From contig LNGK01000011.1 in NCBI GenBank assembly GCA_001510575.1, positions 372,001-436,000 of the forward strand: a stretch of DNA of 64,000 bases, given 5' to 3'. The notes under the pieces are model-generated. The model made no database searches, had not been told where the DNA came from, and saw nothing but the letters and a program-made list of their open reading frames with translations. Made by a program: the position numbers and the translations under genes. This document shows, one piece after another, positions 1-10,472 of the stretch. Origin of the DNA: Knoxdaviesia capensis (lineage: Eukaryota; Ascomycota; Sordariomycetes; Microascales; Gondwanamycetaceae). Each line of letters begins with the position of its first letter. The stretch's first letter is position 1.

Positions 1-386
1 GATGATCTTGGTCGTTACGTACAGCTTCTCGCGCGGGACGCCGGAGGCGCGGATGGCCGCGCCGAGTTCCTCTTCGTTGCCGTACCCTAAGGACGGGGCA
101 GTGGGTTAGCGGGTCCGGGAGTGAGCGAGGGCTGCTTTCTCTGACCTTGGGCACCGTCCAGGTGGTAGAAGCCGAGATCTATGGCCGTGGTCGTCACGCC
201 GATGATGCCGTCGTCCAGCAGAGCGGAGGCATTGCGCTTGGACCGGGCGGTGCCGAGGCCGTATCCCAGCTAGATTTTTGGAGTAGCTGTCAGTCACGCA
301 TATCGCACGCTTGTCCATGATTCCACACTTACAGCCGGGATCGAGGTGCCGTCGTTCAGCTTCACGAGAGGAATAGATTCAGCCAT
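1..386 (-). CDS. Aldo/keto reductase, N-terminal part (runs off the left edge)
   Basis: NAD(P)H-dependent oxidoreductase of the aldo/keto reductase superfamily; the substrate cannot be predicted. Three exons are visible: 386-333, 269-146 and 86-1. Phases agree (18 codons, then 41 codons plus one base, then completion of a Gly codon). Donors are GTAAGT and GTCAGA, and both acceptors end in TAG. The spliced protein starts MAESIPLVKLNDGTSIPA and continues with the family block around YHLDGAQGYGNEEELG, which holds the catalytic Asp and Tyr, and then LYVTTKI, whose Lys fits the third catalytic residue. The His of the tetrad and the C-terminal two thirds lie outside the window. The ATG at 386 is the first after a TATA-like element at 471-481. 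The family call is firm; the specific enzyme is not. Confidence 0.85.
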
Positions 387-470
387 GGTCGCAAGTACTG
401 GAGAGTATTGAAGAGAGCAGAAAGAGTGTACATAGCATCGCAGAAGCTGAAAGTCCAGGGGCCCGCCCGA

Positions 471-481
471 CCTTTTATATA
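471..481 (-). promoter_or_regulatory. TATA-like element of the aldo/keto reductase gene
   Basis: Read on the minus strand the sequence is TATATAAAAGG, about 85 bp upstream of the ATG at 386. Spacing and orientation suit a core promoter with a leader of roughly 50-60 bases. The motif is seen; its function is inferred. Confidence 0.5.
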
Positions 482-1600
482 CTCCGCACCGAGCCTCCAA
501 AGTTCCCTTGGACAGATAAGGGAAAGTCGGATCTGCTTGTTCCCTTAGTTCCTGCTATAAGGCGGGGCCGCCCACTCTTCAAAAATAAAAAATAAAGTAA
601 AAAATAGAGCAACACCGAATGATTTCACCCTGCCGTTTGGAAAACGGACCCCATAACGGCGCATCTGTGTTTGCCCCTCTCACCACTAGGGAAAACCGGA
701 GCCGATGGCGCTGGACAGATCGGCCTTGTATTTGTAACCGACGGCGAAGAACGTCCCCCAAGCGTCTCTTAGATGCAACGTCGGCCGGGATTCTCGTCTC
801 TGTTCCCGCACGGCCTCGCGAAAACGATCCAAAGAGGCATCGCGTGCATCGCGCCATCCCGGCCGGTGCACGCGACGACGATCTCGGCGGCAATGCCAGC
901 TTTTGGCCCTCGGAGCGTCGGCACCGAGAAGGTGGGGGGCCTCCAGGCATGCAGCAGTTTGAATGGCCACTGACGAATTGTCGCAATGCATGGCGTATTC
1001 CACGATCTCGCCATCCCCGGAACGTCGCACCAGGGCGATACGTCAAAAAGAATGCCAGTACTACTGGAATCAATAGTGGAATTATAACCCAGATATGCAA
1101 AAGGTCCCCCCACCTGACCCTCCTCGGCTAAAATGCCCACTCACGCTTTTGTGCTCTGTCGTCCCCATCAACCAGCACCTTGGTGATACTCTTGGTGGGG
1201 TTAGGGTTGCTCGGCAGGGCAGTCCTTCGGGTTATGCCTTGGGTGAGGGGATATCAACGTCAGCGATGGATTGAGTTCTTCGCAGGATGGAATGGAAGGA
1301 AAGACGAAAACAGAAACAAGGCAGTCACGGCCTGTCACATGTAAAGCCGGAAAGAACCCTGGTGGCGATCCTGTGCACCGCTCCTTCCAAATCCAAGCTT
1401 TCCTTAGTCAGAGGCCTCGATATGGCGATAGCCTCGAAATATGCAATTATTCATGCTTTCGCTTTGATGCATAATCGCGACCATCTCTAGTAACTTTGAC
1501 CTCACATCTCACCAACTTCCTCCGCCGCCAAACTTTCCTTCACATTCCACCTTGATCTCTTTCATTGCTCCAGATTCACCTCGCCACCGCGAAGTTCACA

Positions 1601-1608
1601 TATAAATA
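1601..1608 (+). promoter_or_regulatory. TATA-like element upstream of SelO
   Basis: TATAAATA lies 42 bp before the first ATG (1650). If it sets the transcription start about 30 bp downstream, the leader before that ATG would be very short. This could favour leaky scanning to the in-frame ATG at 1755. The motif is seen; the consequence is speculative. Confidence 0.4.
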
Positions 1609-1649
1609 CCGACACCGTCCCGCCTGCTTTTTCTCTGGCCGCTTCCGCG

Positions 1650-3704
1650 GTGATGTTCGCGCTTCTTCGACGACCACGCACCCACCAACTACTACTACTA
1701 CAGCCAGCCAGATTCCCCCCAACCTCAGCACCTCGACTCACTTCCATCGCCAGAATGGCAACCTCCACAGACGGCGGCACCGCCCCCACGCCCTCCTCGG
1801 CCCCGACCCCGGCCAGCTCCGACGCCCCGAAGCCGCCGCCCGGCGCCCCGGTGTCGCTGGCCGACCTCCCGCTCTCGTGGACCTTCACCGCCAACCTGCC
1901 CGCAGACCCGGCCTTCCCGACCCCGGCCGCATCGCACGCCACCCCGCGCGACAAGATCGGCCCGCGTGCGGTGCGCGGCGCGCTGTTCTCGTGGGTGCGC
2001 CCCGAGCCCACCACCGACCCGGACCTGCTCGCCGTGAGCCCCGCGGCGCTGCGCGACCTCGGTCTGAAGCCCTCGGAGGCCGACACCGACGCCTTCCGCG
2101 CCCTCGTCTCCGGCAACCTTTTGCTCGGCTGGGACGAGGCCACCGCCTCCGGCCCGGGCTACCCGTGGGCGCAGTGCTACGGCGGCTTCCAGTTCGGCCA
2201 GTGGGCGGGCCAGCTGGGCGACGGCCGCGCCATCTCGCTTGCCGAGGCCACCAGCCCCGTGTCGCACACGCGCTACGAGCTGCAGCTCAAGGGCGCCGGC
2301 ATCACGCCGTACTCGCGCTTTGCCGACGGCAAGGCCGTGCTGCGCTCCAGCATCCGCGAGTTCGTCGTGTCGGAGGCGCTGAACGCGCTCGGCGTGCCGA
2401 CCACGCGCGCGCTCTCGCTGACGCGCCTGCCGCACGTGGGCGTGCGCCGCGAGTCGCTCGAGCCGGGCGCCATCGTGCTGCGCTTCGCGCCGTCGTGGCT
2501 CAGACTCGGCACCTTCGACCTGCTGCGCGTGCGCGCCGACCGCGCGCTCACCCGCCAACTGGCCACCTACGTCGCCGAGCACGTGTTTGGCGGCTGGGAC
2601 CAGCTGCCGGCGCGCCTCTCCAATCCGGATTCCCCGCCGATCATCACCGACAACAGTGAGCCGGTGCGGCGCGGCGTCGCGGCCGACGTGCTGGAGGGCC
2701 CGGACGATGCGCGCGAAAACCGCTTTGCGCGGCTGTTCCGCGAGGTGGTCCGCCGCAACGCCGCCACCGTGGCGCAGTGGCAGGTGTACGGCTTCATGAA
2801 CGGCGTGCTGAACACCGACAACACATCCGTCGCCGGCCTGTCGATGGACTACGGCCCGTTCGCCTTCATGGACAAGTTCGACCCGCACTACACGCCCAAC
2901 CACGACGACCACGCGGGGCGCTACAGCTACCGCGGCCAGCCGACGATCATCTGGTGGAACCTGGTGCGCTTCGGCGAGGCGCTGGGCGAGCTGATCGGGC
3001 TTGGCGCGGACGTCGACCACCCCGACCTGGCTGCTGCGAGCCCGGAGGCCGTGGCGAGTGCCACCGAGGCGCGCGAGGACGCCATCATCGAGCTGGCCGA
3101 GAAGCTGATCGGCCAGGCTGGCGAGGAGTACCGCGCCGTGTTCCTGGGCGAGTACCGCCGGCTGTTCGCCGCGCGGCTGGGTCTGCGCAGCGTGAAGGAC
3201 ACCGACGCGGACGCGCTGTTCGCGCCGCTGCTGGACGTCCTGCACACCGCCGGCCTCGACTTCTCGCGCTTCTTCCGCGTGCTCAGCACCACGCCGCTCG
3301 CATCCATCTCCGCCGCCACCTTCCTCCCCGCGTCGACCCTCCCGGACACGCTCGCCGCGCTGACCACGTGGCTGCACACGTGGCGCGCGCGCCTCGCGGA
3401 CGACTGGGCGCCCTCGGCCGACGCCGACGCCGACGCCGCGCGCCGCGCCGCCATGTGCGCGGTCAACCCCAACTTCATCCCGCGCGGCTGGGTGCTCGCC
3501 GAGGTCATCCGCCGCGTCGAGCAGGACGGCGACCGCGACGTGCTGCGCCGCGTGCTGCACATGGCGCTGCACCCGATGGAGGAGACCTGGCACGGCCGCG
3601 TGTTTGACGGCGTGGTCTACGAGGGCGACCCCGCCGAGGAGCGCCGCTGGGCCGGCGACCCGCCCGAGCTGGAGGCCGGCATGCAGTGCAGCTGTAGTTC
3701 CTAG
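1650..3704 (+). CDS. Mitochondrial SelO-type protein AMPylator (YdiU/UPF0061 family)
   Basis: Pseudokinase-fold enzyme that transfers AMP from ATP to protein hydroxyl groups; known SelO proteins act in mitochondria and bacteria in redox homeostasis. The single 684-codon exon has the full family architecture: YPWAQCYGGFQFGQWAGQ near residue 171, the GAGITPYSRFADGKAVLRSS block near 213-235, GVLNTDN near 388, and DYGPF with the presumed metal-binding Asp near 400. It ends CSCSS. The antepenultimate position, selenocysteine in animal SelO, is Cys here, encoded by a normal codon. Residues 1-35 are rich in Arg, Leu and Ser and nearly lack acidic residues, as expected of a mitochondrial presequence. 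Met36 (1755) would start a form without it. Third positions are strongly GC-biased. The family is certain; targeting is inferred. Confidence 0.93.
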   Translation: MMFALLRRPRTHQLLLLQPARFPPTSAPRLTSIARMATSTDGGTAPTPSSAPTPASSDAPKPPPGAPVSLADLPLSWTFTANLPADPAFPTPAASHATPRDKIGPRAVRGALFSWVRPEPTTDPDLLAVSPAALRDLGLKPSEADTDAFRALVSGNLLLGWDEATASGPGYPWAQCYGGFQFGQWAGQLGDGRAISLAEATSPVSHTRYELQLKGAGITPYSRFADGKAVLRSSIREFVVSEALNALGVPTTRALSLTRLPHVGVRRESLEPGAIVLRFAPSWLRLGTFDLLRVRADRALTRQLATYVAEHVFGGWDQLPARLSNPDSPPIITDNSEPVRRGVAADVLEGPDDARENRFARLFREVVRRNAATVAQWQVYGFMNGVLNTDNTSVAGLSMDYGPFAFMDKFDPHYTPNHDDHAGRYSYRGQPTIIWWNLVRFGEALGELIGLGADVDHPDLAAASPEAVASATEAREDAIIELAEKLIGQAGEEYRAVFLGEYRRLFAARLGLRSVKDTDADALFAPLLDVLHTAGLDFSRFFRVLSTTPLASISAATFLPASTLPDTLAALTTWLHTWRARLADDWAPSADADADAARRAAMCAVNPNFIPRGWVLAEVIRRVEQDGDRDVLRRVLHMALHPMEETWHGRVFDGVVYEGDPAEERRWAGDPPELEAGMQCSCSS

Positions 3705-4391
3705 AGTCCGAGTAAAACCTAGGTCGGTAGACAGACATTCCGGTACAAAAAGAAATACAAAACAAAAGGAAGAAAAAAAAAAGAGGAACATTGTATTTAT
3801 GCGCAGGTGAACAAGAAAAAAGGTACATAGCAAACAGAGTAAGACGAAAGTATATAAAATCTGGACAATCCGCAGAACAGCAGAATCCGGCCCAGAAAAC
3901 AACAGAATAAAAGGGAAAAAGATAGAAAAAAAACGAAGAAAACCATCTCAAGCCCGTGGCTTTCTACATTATTTGCTTATGTACATACACGGCGGGGGCG
4001 AACGATTCGGCCGCAGCCGCCAAGCACCACCAACATTGTCTTTGTGTGTCCCCCTTGAAGTCCTCCGCCAGTCTTGGATTCGTGGGTGTTGTGCATAGTC
4101 GGGCCCGGGCGAGCCCCATCCGGGTGAGGGGGGGGGAGAAGGAGATGGGTTGGACTGGGAGGATCCGGAGGGCCAGGGGGGGGTCCAAATATGCAGACAA
4201 CAGAAGATTCCGATACACATCAGAACCCATCCACGAGCCAACACGGCAAGAAGAACTCGGAGCAGTACGTCTCCTCTGCTCCGCGCCATGTAAAAGAAGT
4301 ATTGAATGATTTCTGTATGTGATTTTTGGATTCCTCGTGGAGGGGGGGAAGGGGGGTATTTATTGGAGGCTTTTTATGTCGTTGGTCGAAT
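3705..4391. other. Convergent 3' regions of SelO and the complex I gene
   Basis: This stretch lies between two stop codons on opposite strands. 3710-3950 is A-rich on the plus strand, with long A runs. 4110-4200 and 4336-4355 contain G runs. It is probably untranslated and polyadenylation sequence of both genes. No supported gene or RNA. Confidence 0.6.
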
Positions 4392-7103
4392 CTATGCGCC
4401 GTAAGCCACCTGGCCCATGGGCTTATCTTCATCCATGCCGGGAGCCATGAAGTTCGTCTTCGGGTTTCCGGTGGCCTTGGCAGCCGAGCAACGCGCCATA
4501 GTCGGGGAGCTAAGAGCGGGAGAAATGGGTGTTAGTACAGGGGGGTTATGAGGGCAAAAAATAAAACCAAGCTGACAGAAAAGACATACCTTCTTGCAAT
4601 GGCATCGGTGAAGTAGAAGTCCTGGATAACCTTCTTCAACGGCTCGCCCGTCGGCTTGACGCCCTTGTTCTGGTCCACCAGCTGCACCTTGCTCAGACTC
4701 CGCAGCGCCACCGGCTGCACGGTGTCGTACGCCACCAGCGCCGGCGAGATCTCGGTCATGCGCTCGCGCAGAATCGCAACGTCGTCGTACGGCAGCGGCA
4801 CACCCAGGAACTCGCTCGTCGCCCGGATGATCTTCCAGTCGGGCCGAGCCGCGCCCGGCAGCGACGTCGCCGCCCGCGTCATCTGCACCCGGCCCTCGGT
4901 GTTGATGTACGTGCCGGCCTTCTCGGTGAAGGCCGCGCCGGGCAGCACCACGTCGGCAATCTGCGCGCCGCGGTCGCCGTGGTGGCCCTGGTACACCACG
5001 AAGGCGTCCTTGGGGATGTCGGCGCTGTTGAACTCGTCGGCGCCCAGCAGCCACACAATCTTGGCCGGGGTGGCCGCGACCTCCGCCGAGGGCGTCACGA
5101 AGCCGACCTCGAAGGCTCCGACACGCGACGCCGCCCGTTGCAGCACGTTGTAGCCGCTCCACTCGGGGGTCTGGAAGTTGGCCGCGTTCTTCTCGACAAA
5201 CGCTCCGATGGTCTCGTAGAAGGCCTTGGCGTCAACGTGGTCGGTCACGCCCGAGCCGACGATGATCATCGGCCGCTTCGCCGCCTGCAGCTTCTTGCCG
5301 AACGGACCAGCCAGCGCCTTCTTCAGCGACGCGTGGTCGAGGCCGAGGTGCTCGAAATCAAAGGTCGAATCCCACGACTCGCCAACCACTCCAATCTCCA
5401 GGTCCGACCGCAGCCACACCTTGCGGATACGCGCATTCAGCACCGCAGCCTCGTGGCGGGGGTTGCTGCCGACGATCAGGATGGTGTCAGCCTCTTCGAT
5501 TCCGGCAATTGTCGAGTTGAACAGGAAGTTGGACCGCACGTCGATTCCGTGGGCCAGCGGCTGGCTACCCGACGGCATATCCAGGGCAAGGTTGTCGGAG
5601 CCCAGCTTGTTGGCAAGATCCTTCATGGCCACCAGCGACTCAACCTCCACCAGCTCACCGGCAATAGCCTTGAACTCGTTGGCCTTGGGCTGGATGCGGG
5701 CAAACGCGGCCGAGATCTCGGTCAGCGCCTGCTCCCAGTCGACAGGCGCAAACTTGCCCTCTTTCCGGACCAGCGGCATGGTGAGTCTCTGGGTCTTCAG
5801 GCCGTCGCAGGCAAAGCGGGACTTGTCGTTGATCCACTCCTCGTTGATGTCGTCGTTGAGGCGAGGCAGGATCCGCATGACCTCGAGGCCGCGCGAGTCG
5901 ACGCGGATGTTGGAGCCGAGAGCATCGTGCACGTCGATCGACTCGGAGTGCTTCAGCTCCCAAGGACGGGCCTTGAAGGCGTACGGCTTCGAGGTGAGGG
6001 CACCGACGGGGCAGAGATCGATAACGTTGGCGGACATTTCCGAGTCGAGGGTCTGTTCGAGGTAGGTTCCGATCTGGATATCGCCGCCACGGCCGAACGA
6101 GCCCATCTCGGGGGCTCCGGCAACGTCGTTGGCGAAACGAATACAACGTGTGCAGTGGATGCAGCGGTTCATCGACGTCTTGATCAGGGGGCCGATGTTC
6201 TTGTCCTCGACGGCACGCTTGCCGGTCACCTCGTGGAAGCGGCCGCGGTCGGCTCCGTAGCGCATCGACTGGTCCTGGAGATCGCACTCGCCTCCCTGGT
6301 CGCAGATGGGGCAGTCGAGCGGGTGGTTGGCAAGCAGGAATTCCATCACTCCCTCACGGGCCTTGTGGACGAGCGGCGAGTTGGTGTACACAACCATGCC
6401 GGGTTGGACGGGCCAGGCACACGAAGCGACGGGTTTGGGCGCCCGTTCGACCTCGACGAGACACATACGGCAGTTACCGGCAATCATCAACTTCCTATAT
6501 ATCCAGACAAAAGACAGTGGTTAGATCACGTTCGTCGGCAAGTCTCGGTCTGTTCGAATCGGTTGGCGGATATAAATATCGGAGCGGGTTCGGATTCGGG
6601 TTCGAAGACGTCGGTTGTCGTTGACTCGGGAATATGGAAGGGCTTACTCATGATAGCAATATCTATACAGACACATCATTCTCATTAGCCAATGCATTCA
6701 CTTCATACATCACCAGCCCGGCTTCAACAGCACCAACATACCTCGGAACTGTGGCTCCAGCCTTCTCGCAAGCCTGAATCAAAGCAGAGCCAGCTTTGGG
6801 GGGGTTAGTAACACGATCCAATGTCCCCCAGACAATAACTTCCGCCTCGGAATCGACAAACCTTCTACCGACACCTTCTTGCCATCTAGAACCCAGAAAA
6901 GTCAAAACGTTAGCTATCAATGCCGCGGCCGATGCAAGCCGTACTCTCCGGTCCGGAGCCAATCAGAGGCCCCGGGACCGCCGAATCCACGCACCGATTG
7001 TGAGCTCGACCTCGGCCGGCCGTTGAGTTGTCGACGAGAATGCCCGGGCAGCATTTTGTCTGCTTGTCCGTAGAGCCGAACGCGCAAGGGTTTGCCGTAA
7101 CAT
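4392..7103 (-). CDS. nuo-78: NADH:ubiquinone oxidoreductase 75/78-kDa iron-sulfur subunit (NDUFS1/NuoG type), mitochondrial
   Basis: Largest peripheral-arm subunit of complex I; it carries electrons through Fe-S clusters N1b, N4 and N5. Six exons in consistent phase: 7103-6995, 6885-6862 (24 nt), 6793-6742 (52 nt), 6662-6648 (15 nt), 6494-4590 and 4509-4392, giving 740 residues, the usual length. The start MLRQTLARSALRTSRQNAAR is a typical presequence. The N1b ligands are Cys64, 75, 78 and 92 (C-x10-C-x2-C-x13-C), the first of them encoded by the 15-nt exon. HPLDCPICDQGGEC supplies the His/Cys site of N5, and CIHCTRC plus the later DLCPVGAL supply N4. A molybdopterin-oxidoreductase-like region follows. 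The last intron (donor GTATGT) joins IAR to the tail that ends GQVAYGA. The symbol follows Neurospora usage. The assignment is firm; the two small exons rest on splice signals and the restored motif. Confidence 0.93.
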
Positions 7104-8047
7104 GATTTTCGAGGGGGGTGGGAGGGAATCGAAGGGGAAAAACGACAGAAAAAAAAGAAAATGAGGAAAATCTGTCCAACAACAACAACAATTGATCAGT
7201 TCAAAAGTGTCGTCTGGACGCTGAGGGCTGAACTCAAAATCATGGAATAAAAGCGGCTTTTTGGTTGGAGGTTGGCCTTTGAAAAAAGAGACAAAACTCA
7301 ATTGACAATCAAGCAAGCAAAACTGGTGAGAGCAAAAAGTCCGTGAGGACAATTACACGGCCTCTGATTGGCATAGAGAGTTATATAATCAGTCATCGCA
7401 TGTTCAAGCTGAGTTTAGCCAGTAACCCTAGTATCTCTAACCCGAAGAGTTAGTCAGCTGGGTTTTTTTTTATCGCTATATATTCGCCCACACTTTGTGT
7501 ATCCAGCACTTTTCTTCTCCTTTTTTTCCTCTTCTCTCCATATTGTACCTGAGCACTTATTGTGGGAAATCTTGGAAGCCAGCTTTGTTTTTCGACTGTG
7601 AAAACAGGAGAAGCTCTGGAGCTGTCCCTCGTCAAGACTTTCCTCTATCTTGCGCTCTAGAATGAGCTTTTTTGACTCCGATATGGAGGCGGTTGAGATA
7701 CGAGAGGCGTCAAAACTTCCCCTCGATGATATCTGCTTCTTACCGCCGGTAGTCACATTCTTTTCTTTGGGGGTTTCTACTGTGAATAGGGAGTAGGCAC
7801 AGACCTTGCGTGCGTGAATCTGCCTCTGGTCAGGCTGGTTGGATGTCTCGTTATGCTGTGGCTATCAAACCGACTGGTGTCAGAGACCTCAGCCTAGAGG
7901 CTATTCCTCCTATGGCTATCGTTCATGAGGAAATGTGTATGTATGTCTGTAAACTTTGTGTTGCCCGGCCTATCACGGGCTTCAAATCTTCATAAAACAC
8001 CCCGTAGAAATGTCCCGCCAGTGGCGGCACGGCCTCTGTCAAGCCGT
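7104..8047. other. Upstream region of the complex I gene
   Basis: It contains TTATATAA at 7381-7388 and telomere-repeat-like TAACCCTA and TAACCC at 7423-7430 and 7438-7443, about 320-340 bp upstream of the complex I ATG. A minus-strand open frame at 7454-7756 could encode about 100 residues, with a plausible first 50 (Ser/Lys/Glu-rich). It lacks homology I recognise and ends in low-complexity Lys-rich sequence, so I do not call it a gene. Confidence 0.5.
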
Positions 8048-8623
8048 TCACCGGTCCTGAGCCGCCGCCTTCTGCGCATCCAGGAGCTTCTGCACATCCA
8101 ACTGAGCCACCACCGCGCGTTTGATATCAGCCTCGTGGTCCTTGTAGCCCTCGAGCTGGTCGACGGCCTGCTCGACCAGATCGAGGATCTTGCGGATCAG
8201 GTCCTCGCGCACAGTGGCCGCCGGCTCGCCGCTGAAATCCGGGCGCGGCACGGCGCCGACGCTCTTACTCGTCTTGCCCTCGATGTACGGCGCGCTCATG
8301 TTGCGCAGCATGGCGGCCAGGTCCTCGCGCGTCGCCCCGCCGCCCGCCGTCGGCAGCCGCGGGTTCATGCGCTCCAGCTCCTTCGTCTCGTTCACCAGCC
8401 GCCGCCGCTCCTTGTCGAACAGCTCGGTGATGTTGCGCCGCACCATCTCCGTGTACTCGTCAATCTCCGCTAGCGACCGCTCCAGCCGCGCGGTCTCCGT
8501 CGCCGCCGGCTCGAACGGCGCCGTCAGGTCGGTGGTGATGGGCACGAATATCGACGGCGCCACCGATTGGAGGCCCGTGATCTCCAGCGGAGAGACGCGT
8601 TTGTATGGCTCCGGCGCCTCCAT
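8048..8623 (-). CDS. Coiled-coil protein of unknown function (191 aa)
   Basis: I do not recognise this protein. It is a single exon with an ATG at 8623 and TGA at the end. Residues 40-90 are rich in Glu, Arg and Leu with heptad-like spacing (LERSLAEIDEYTEMVRRNI onward). A second helical, charged stretch occupies about 135-185, separated by a Gly/Pro-containing linker. There is no signal peptide or membrane span. The GC-rich third-position bias of its neighbours is present, which supports real coding. Size and helix content would suit a subunit of a multiprotein complex (tether, kinetochore or motor adaptor), but nothing in the sequence selects one. Confidence 0.7.
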   Translation of the reverse strand: MEAPEPYKRVSPLEITGLQSVAPSIFVPITTDLTAPFEPAATETARLERSLAEIDEYTEMVRRNITELFDKERRRLVNETKELERMNPRLPTAGGGATREDLAAMLRNMSAPYIEGKTSKSVGAVPRPDFSGEPAATVREDLIRKILDLVEQAVDQLEGYKDHEADIKRAVVAQLDVQKLLDAQKAAAQDR

Positions 8624-9271
8624 GGCCGGAAGCAGGCGGCAGTATTGAATTGACAGGTATTGTATGGTGGAGGGATATGTAACAGGAGAGTTTATGAGAA
8701 AAGACGGCAGAATAGATACTTTGTGTTCGGGAATGTAGATATAAAAGAGAGGAGGGTGTTTGCTAGAAAGAAAACGTTGGCAAATGAAGGGTGATCGATG
8801 ATATCAGAAGCAGGATCTGATTAAGCTTAGCGAAAGATACAAGATACTTCCTTCCCACCACACCACCCCGATCAGCTCTAAGTATCACACTTTACAACCT
8901 AAATGTCTAAATCTTTCATATCAGAACTGGTATGAATCTTTCTAAAAGAATTGAATAGTACTAGAAAACACAAAATCACACCTAAGGTCAAGTTAATAGG
9001 CCTCAAATCCTAGGGAATCGAAGATAATGGCAATAGAGGTGACTCTAGTTATCCTACACTTACAGGTGAATCAAAGTTTACAGGATATATGTACACAACG
9101 GAACCCCAAGAGCCCCTTGAGCTCTACCGCCATGGCTTCTACTCCAGCCCAGCATCACCAGAAGCTCAACCACCAAGACATGGCTAATACATGTAGCCGC
9201 AGAAGAACAAGAAACAATCATAAATCATGAGTAGATAGGTCGGCACCAGCCCAGCCAAGGCCGGCCACGCC
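8624..9271. other. Intergenic, AT-richer stretch
   Basis: Upstream region of the coiled-coil gene and downstream region of the Atg37-like gene, both on the minus strand. TATAAAAG at 8740-8747 is on the plus strand, the wrong orientation for the neighbouring start. No gene, repeat or RNA recognised. Confidence 0.5.
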
Positions 9272-10472
9272 TTACCGCGCCGGCAGGATCTTCCGCACGT
9301 ATTCCCGCCCCAGCCGCACAATCGCCCGCACATTATCCTCAAAGCGCCGGTCCTTGCGCCGCCGGAACCACAGCAGCAGGAGGGACAGCAGCAGCAGGTC
9401 GATCGCCACGTGCTTGGCCACCACCCAGAACAGCCAGCCGAGCCACGTGCGCAGGCTGCGCTCCTTGCGCGCGCGCCACTCGCGGCCCGCCGAGATCTGC
9501 TCACGCAGCGCCGCAATCTCCGCGTTCAGTTTCACCAGCGTCAGCTCGACGCGCCGCGCCCACGTGCGCGCGCGCGGGTCGCCCGACTTGGCTGCCTCCG
9601 ATATTGCTGCCACGGCCGGGTCGTTCTCGCTGGCATCGACCGCGTCCTCGTACTCGTCGTCCTCTTCCTCCTCGTCGTTGGCCACCGCGTTCTCGTCGCC
9701 GGCTATGCTAGCTGTGAGTCGCCGCTCGGATCGCCGTTCGGCTTCGTCTTGCTCGCTCATCGGCCGGAGGATGCGCATGCGCGGCTCGTCGGGAGACGGG
9801 GGCCGCGGGCGGCGATCGCTGGCCATCGACTTTGGCGGGGAGGTCTCGGAGGTGCCGGGCGAGTTGTTCTTGATCTGGTCCCAGATGAACTCGAGCTCGG
9901 AAACCAGCTCTTTCGCGTGTCTGTAGTATCCCACCGTAGCGCAGTTAGCTTATGAGCTCTTCCGCACAGGTTTCATCGTGCAGGAGGGTGAAGAACGTAC
10001 GGGGTCGTGCCATATTTGTGCATAGTGTCAATAAGAGCCTCAACGTATCTCCGCTTGGCCTCGGTGCGCGTGAGCCCGCGTTGTGAGTTCCAGCCGTCCC
10101 ATTTATCCTGCTCGCGTTGTAGCTCTTCTGGTGACAGCCCCCGCGCCGGCGTTGGCCGTTCCATCACTCCGTCCACGTCCCCCTCCATCGCCTGCTTGTA
10201 GAGTCCATAGAGTCGTAATCGATCGGCTGGGGGTGGCCGCGGGGCTCCGGTCTTGGGTATTTGCTTCACTGTGTTCAAAGCATAGACGAAAACGCGATCT
10301 GTTGCGACGGGGAGACAGCCAATGTTAACAAACGGCGTGCGGGACAGAGACACCGGGAGGATGGGGCAGGCCAAGTGTGCAACGAGACGGTCAAAGTCTA
10401 CCGCGTGACCCCACTCCTCCAGGTCGTCAATCCACACTGGAAAGGCTAGAACTTGCCTACTGAGTCGGCCAT
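9272..10472 (-). CDS. ATG37: Acyl-CoA-binding protein with C-terminal membrane anchor (ACBD5/Atg37 type)
   Basis: Binds long-chain acyl-CoA; family members with this layout sit on the peroxisomal membrane and take part in pexophagy and organelle contact. Exons 10472-10457 (16 nt), 10298-10001 and 9920-9272 give 320 residues. The first intron begins GCAAGT, a GC-AG intron. Joining across it gives MADSVDRVFVYALNTVKQIP, where a fungal acyl-CoA-binding domain should begin. The domain (about 6-115) has LYGLYKQAMEGDVDG, a KWDGWNSQRGLTRTEAKRRY block and a following helix. A Ser/Pro/acidic linker (about 130-215, with an EEEEDDEYED run) and a helix lead to a hydrophobic span at about 263-290 (WLGWLFWVVAKHVAIDLLLL), then a basic tail. 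Domain and anchor are clear. The Atg37 name rests on this architecture; a generic ACBD protein is the alternative. Confidence 0.82.

Larger units (their letters stand above)
387..1649. other. Intergenic region between divergent genes
   Basis: Shared upstream region of the aldo/keto reductase (-) and SelO (+) genes. It holds the TATA-like element at 471-481, a telomere-repeat-like TTAGGGTT at 1201-1208, and TATAAATA at 1601-1608 just before the SelO start. Open frames at 580-1140 on both strands lack ATG starts or conserved motifs. I support no gene here. Confidence 0.6.

Noticed and set aside
580..1140. Overlapping open frames on both strands, one with a hydrophobic start (VIIPLLIPVVLAFFLTY)
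   Set aside because: The frames begin at TTG or GTG, not ATG, no splice structure rescues them, and no conserved motif is present.
1725..3902. 725-codon minus-strand frame opposite SelO
   Set aside because: It is antisense to a clear gene with GC-rich third positions and reads as Val/Arg/Ala/Glu-rich low complexity, a typical shadow frame.
4979..6688. 569-codon plus-strand frame opposite the complex I gene
   Set aside because: It is a mirror of strong coding sequence on the minus strand, with no motif of its own.
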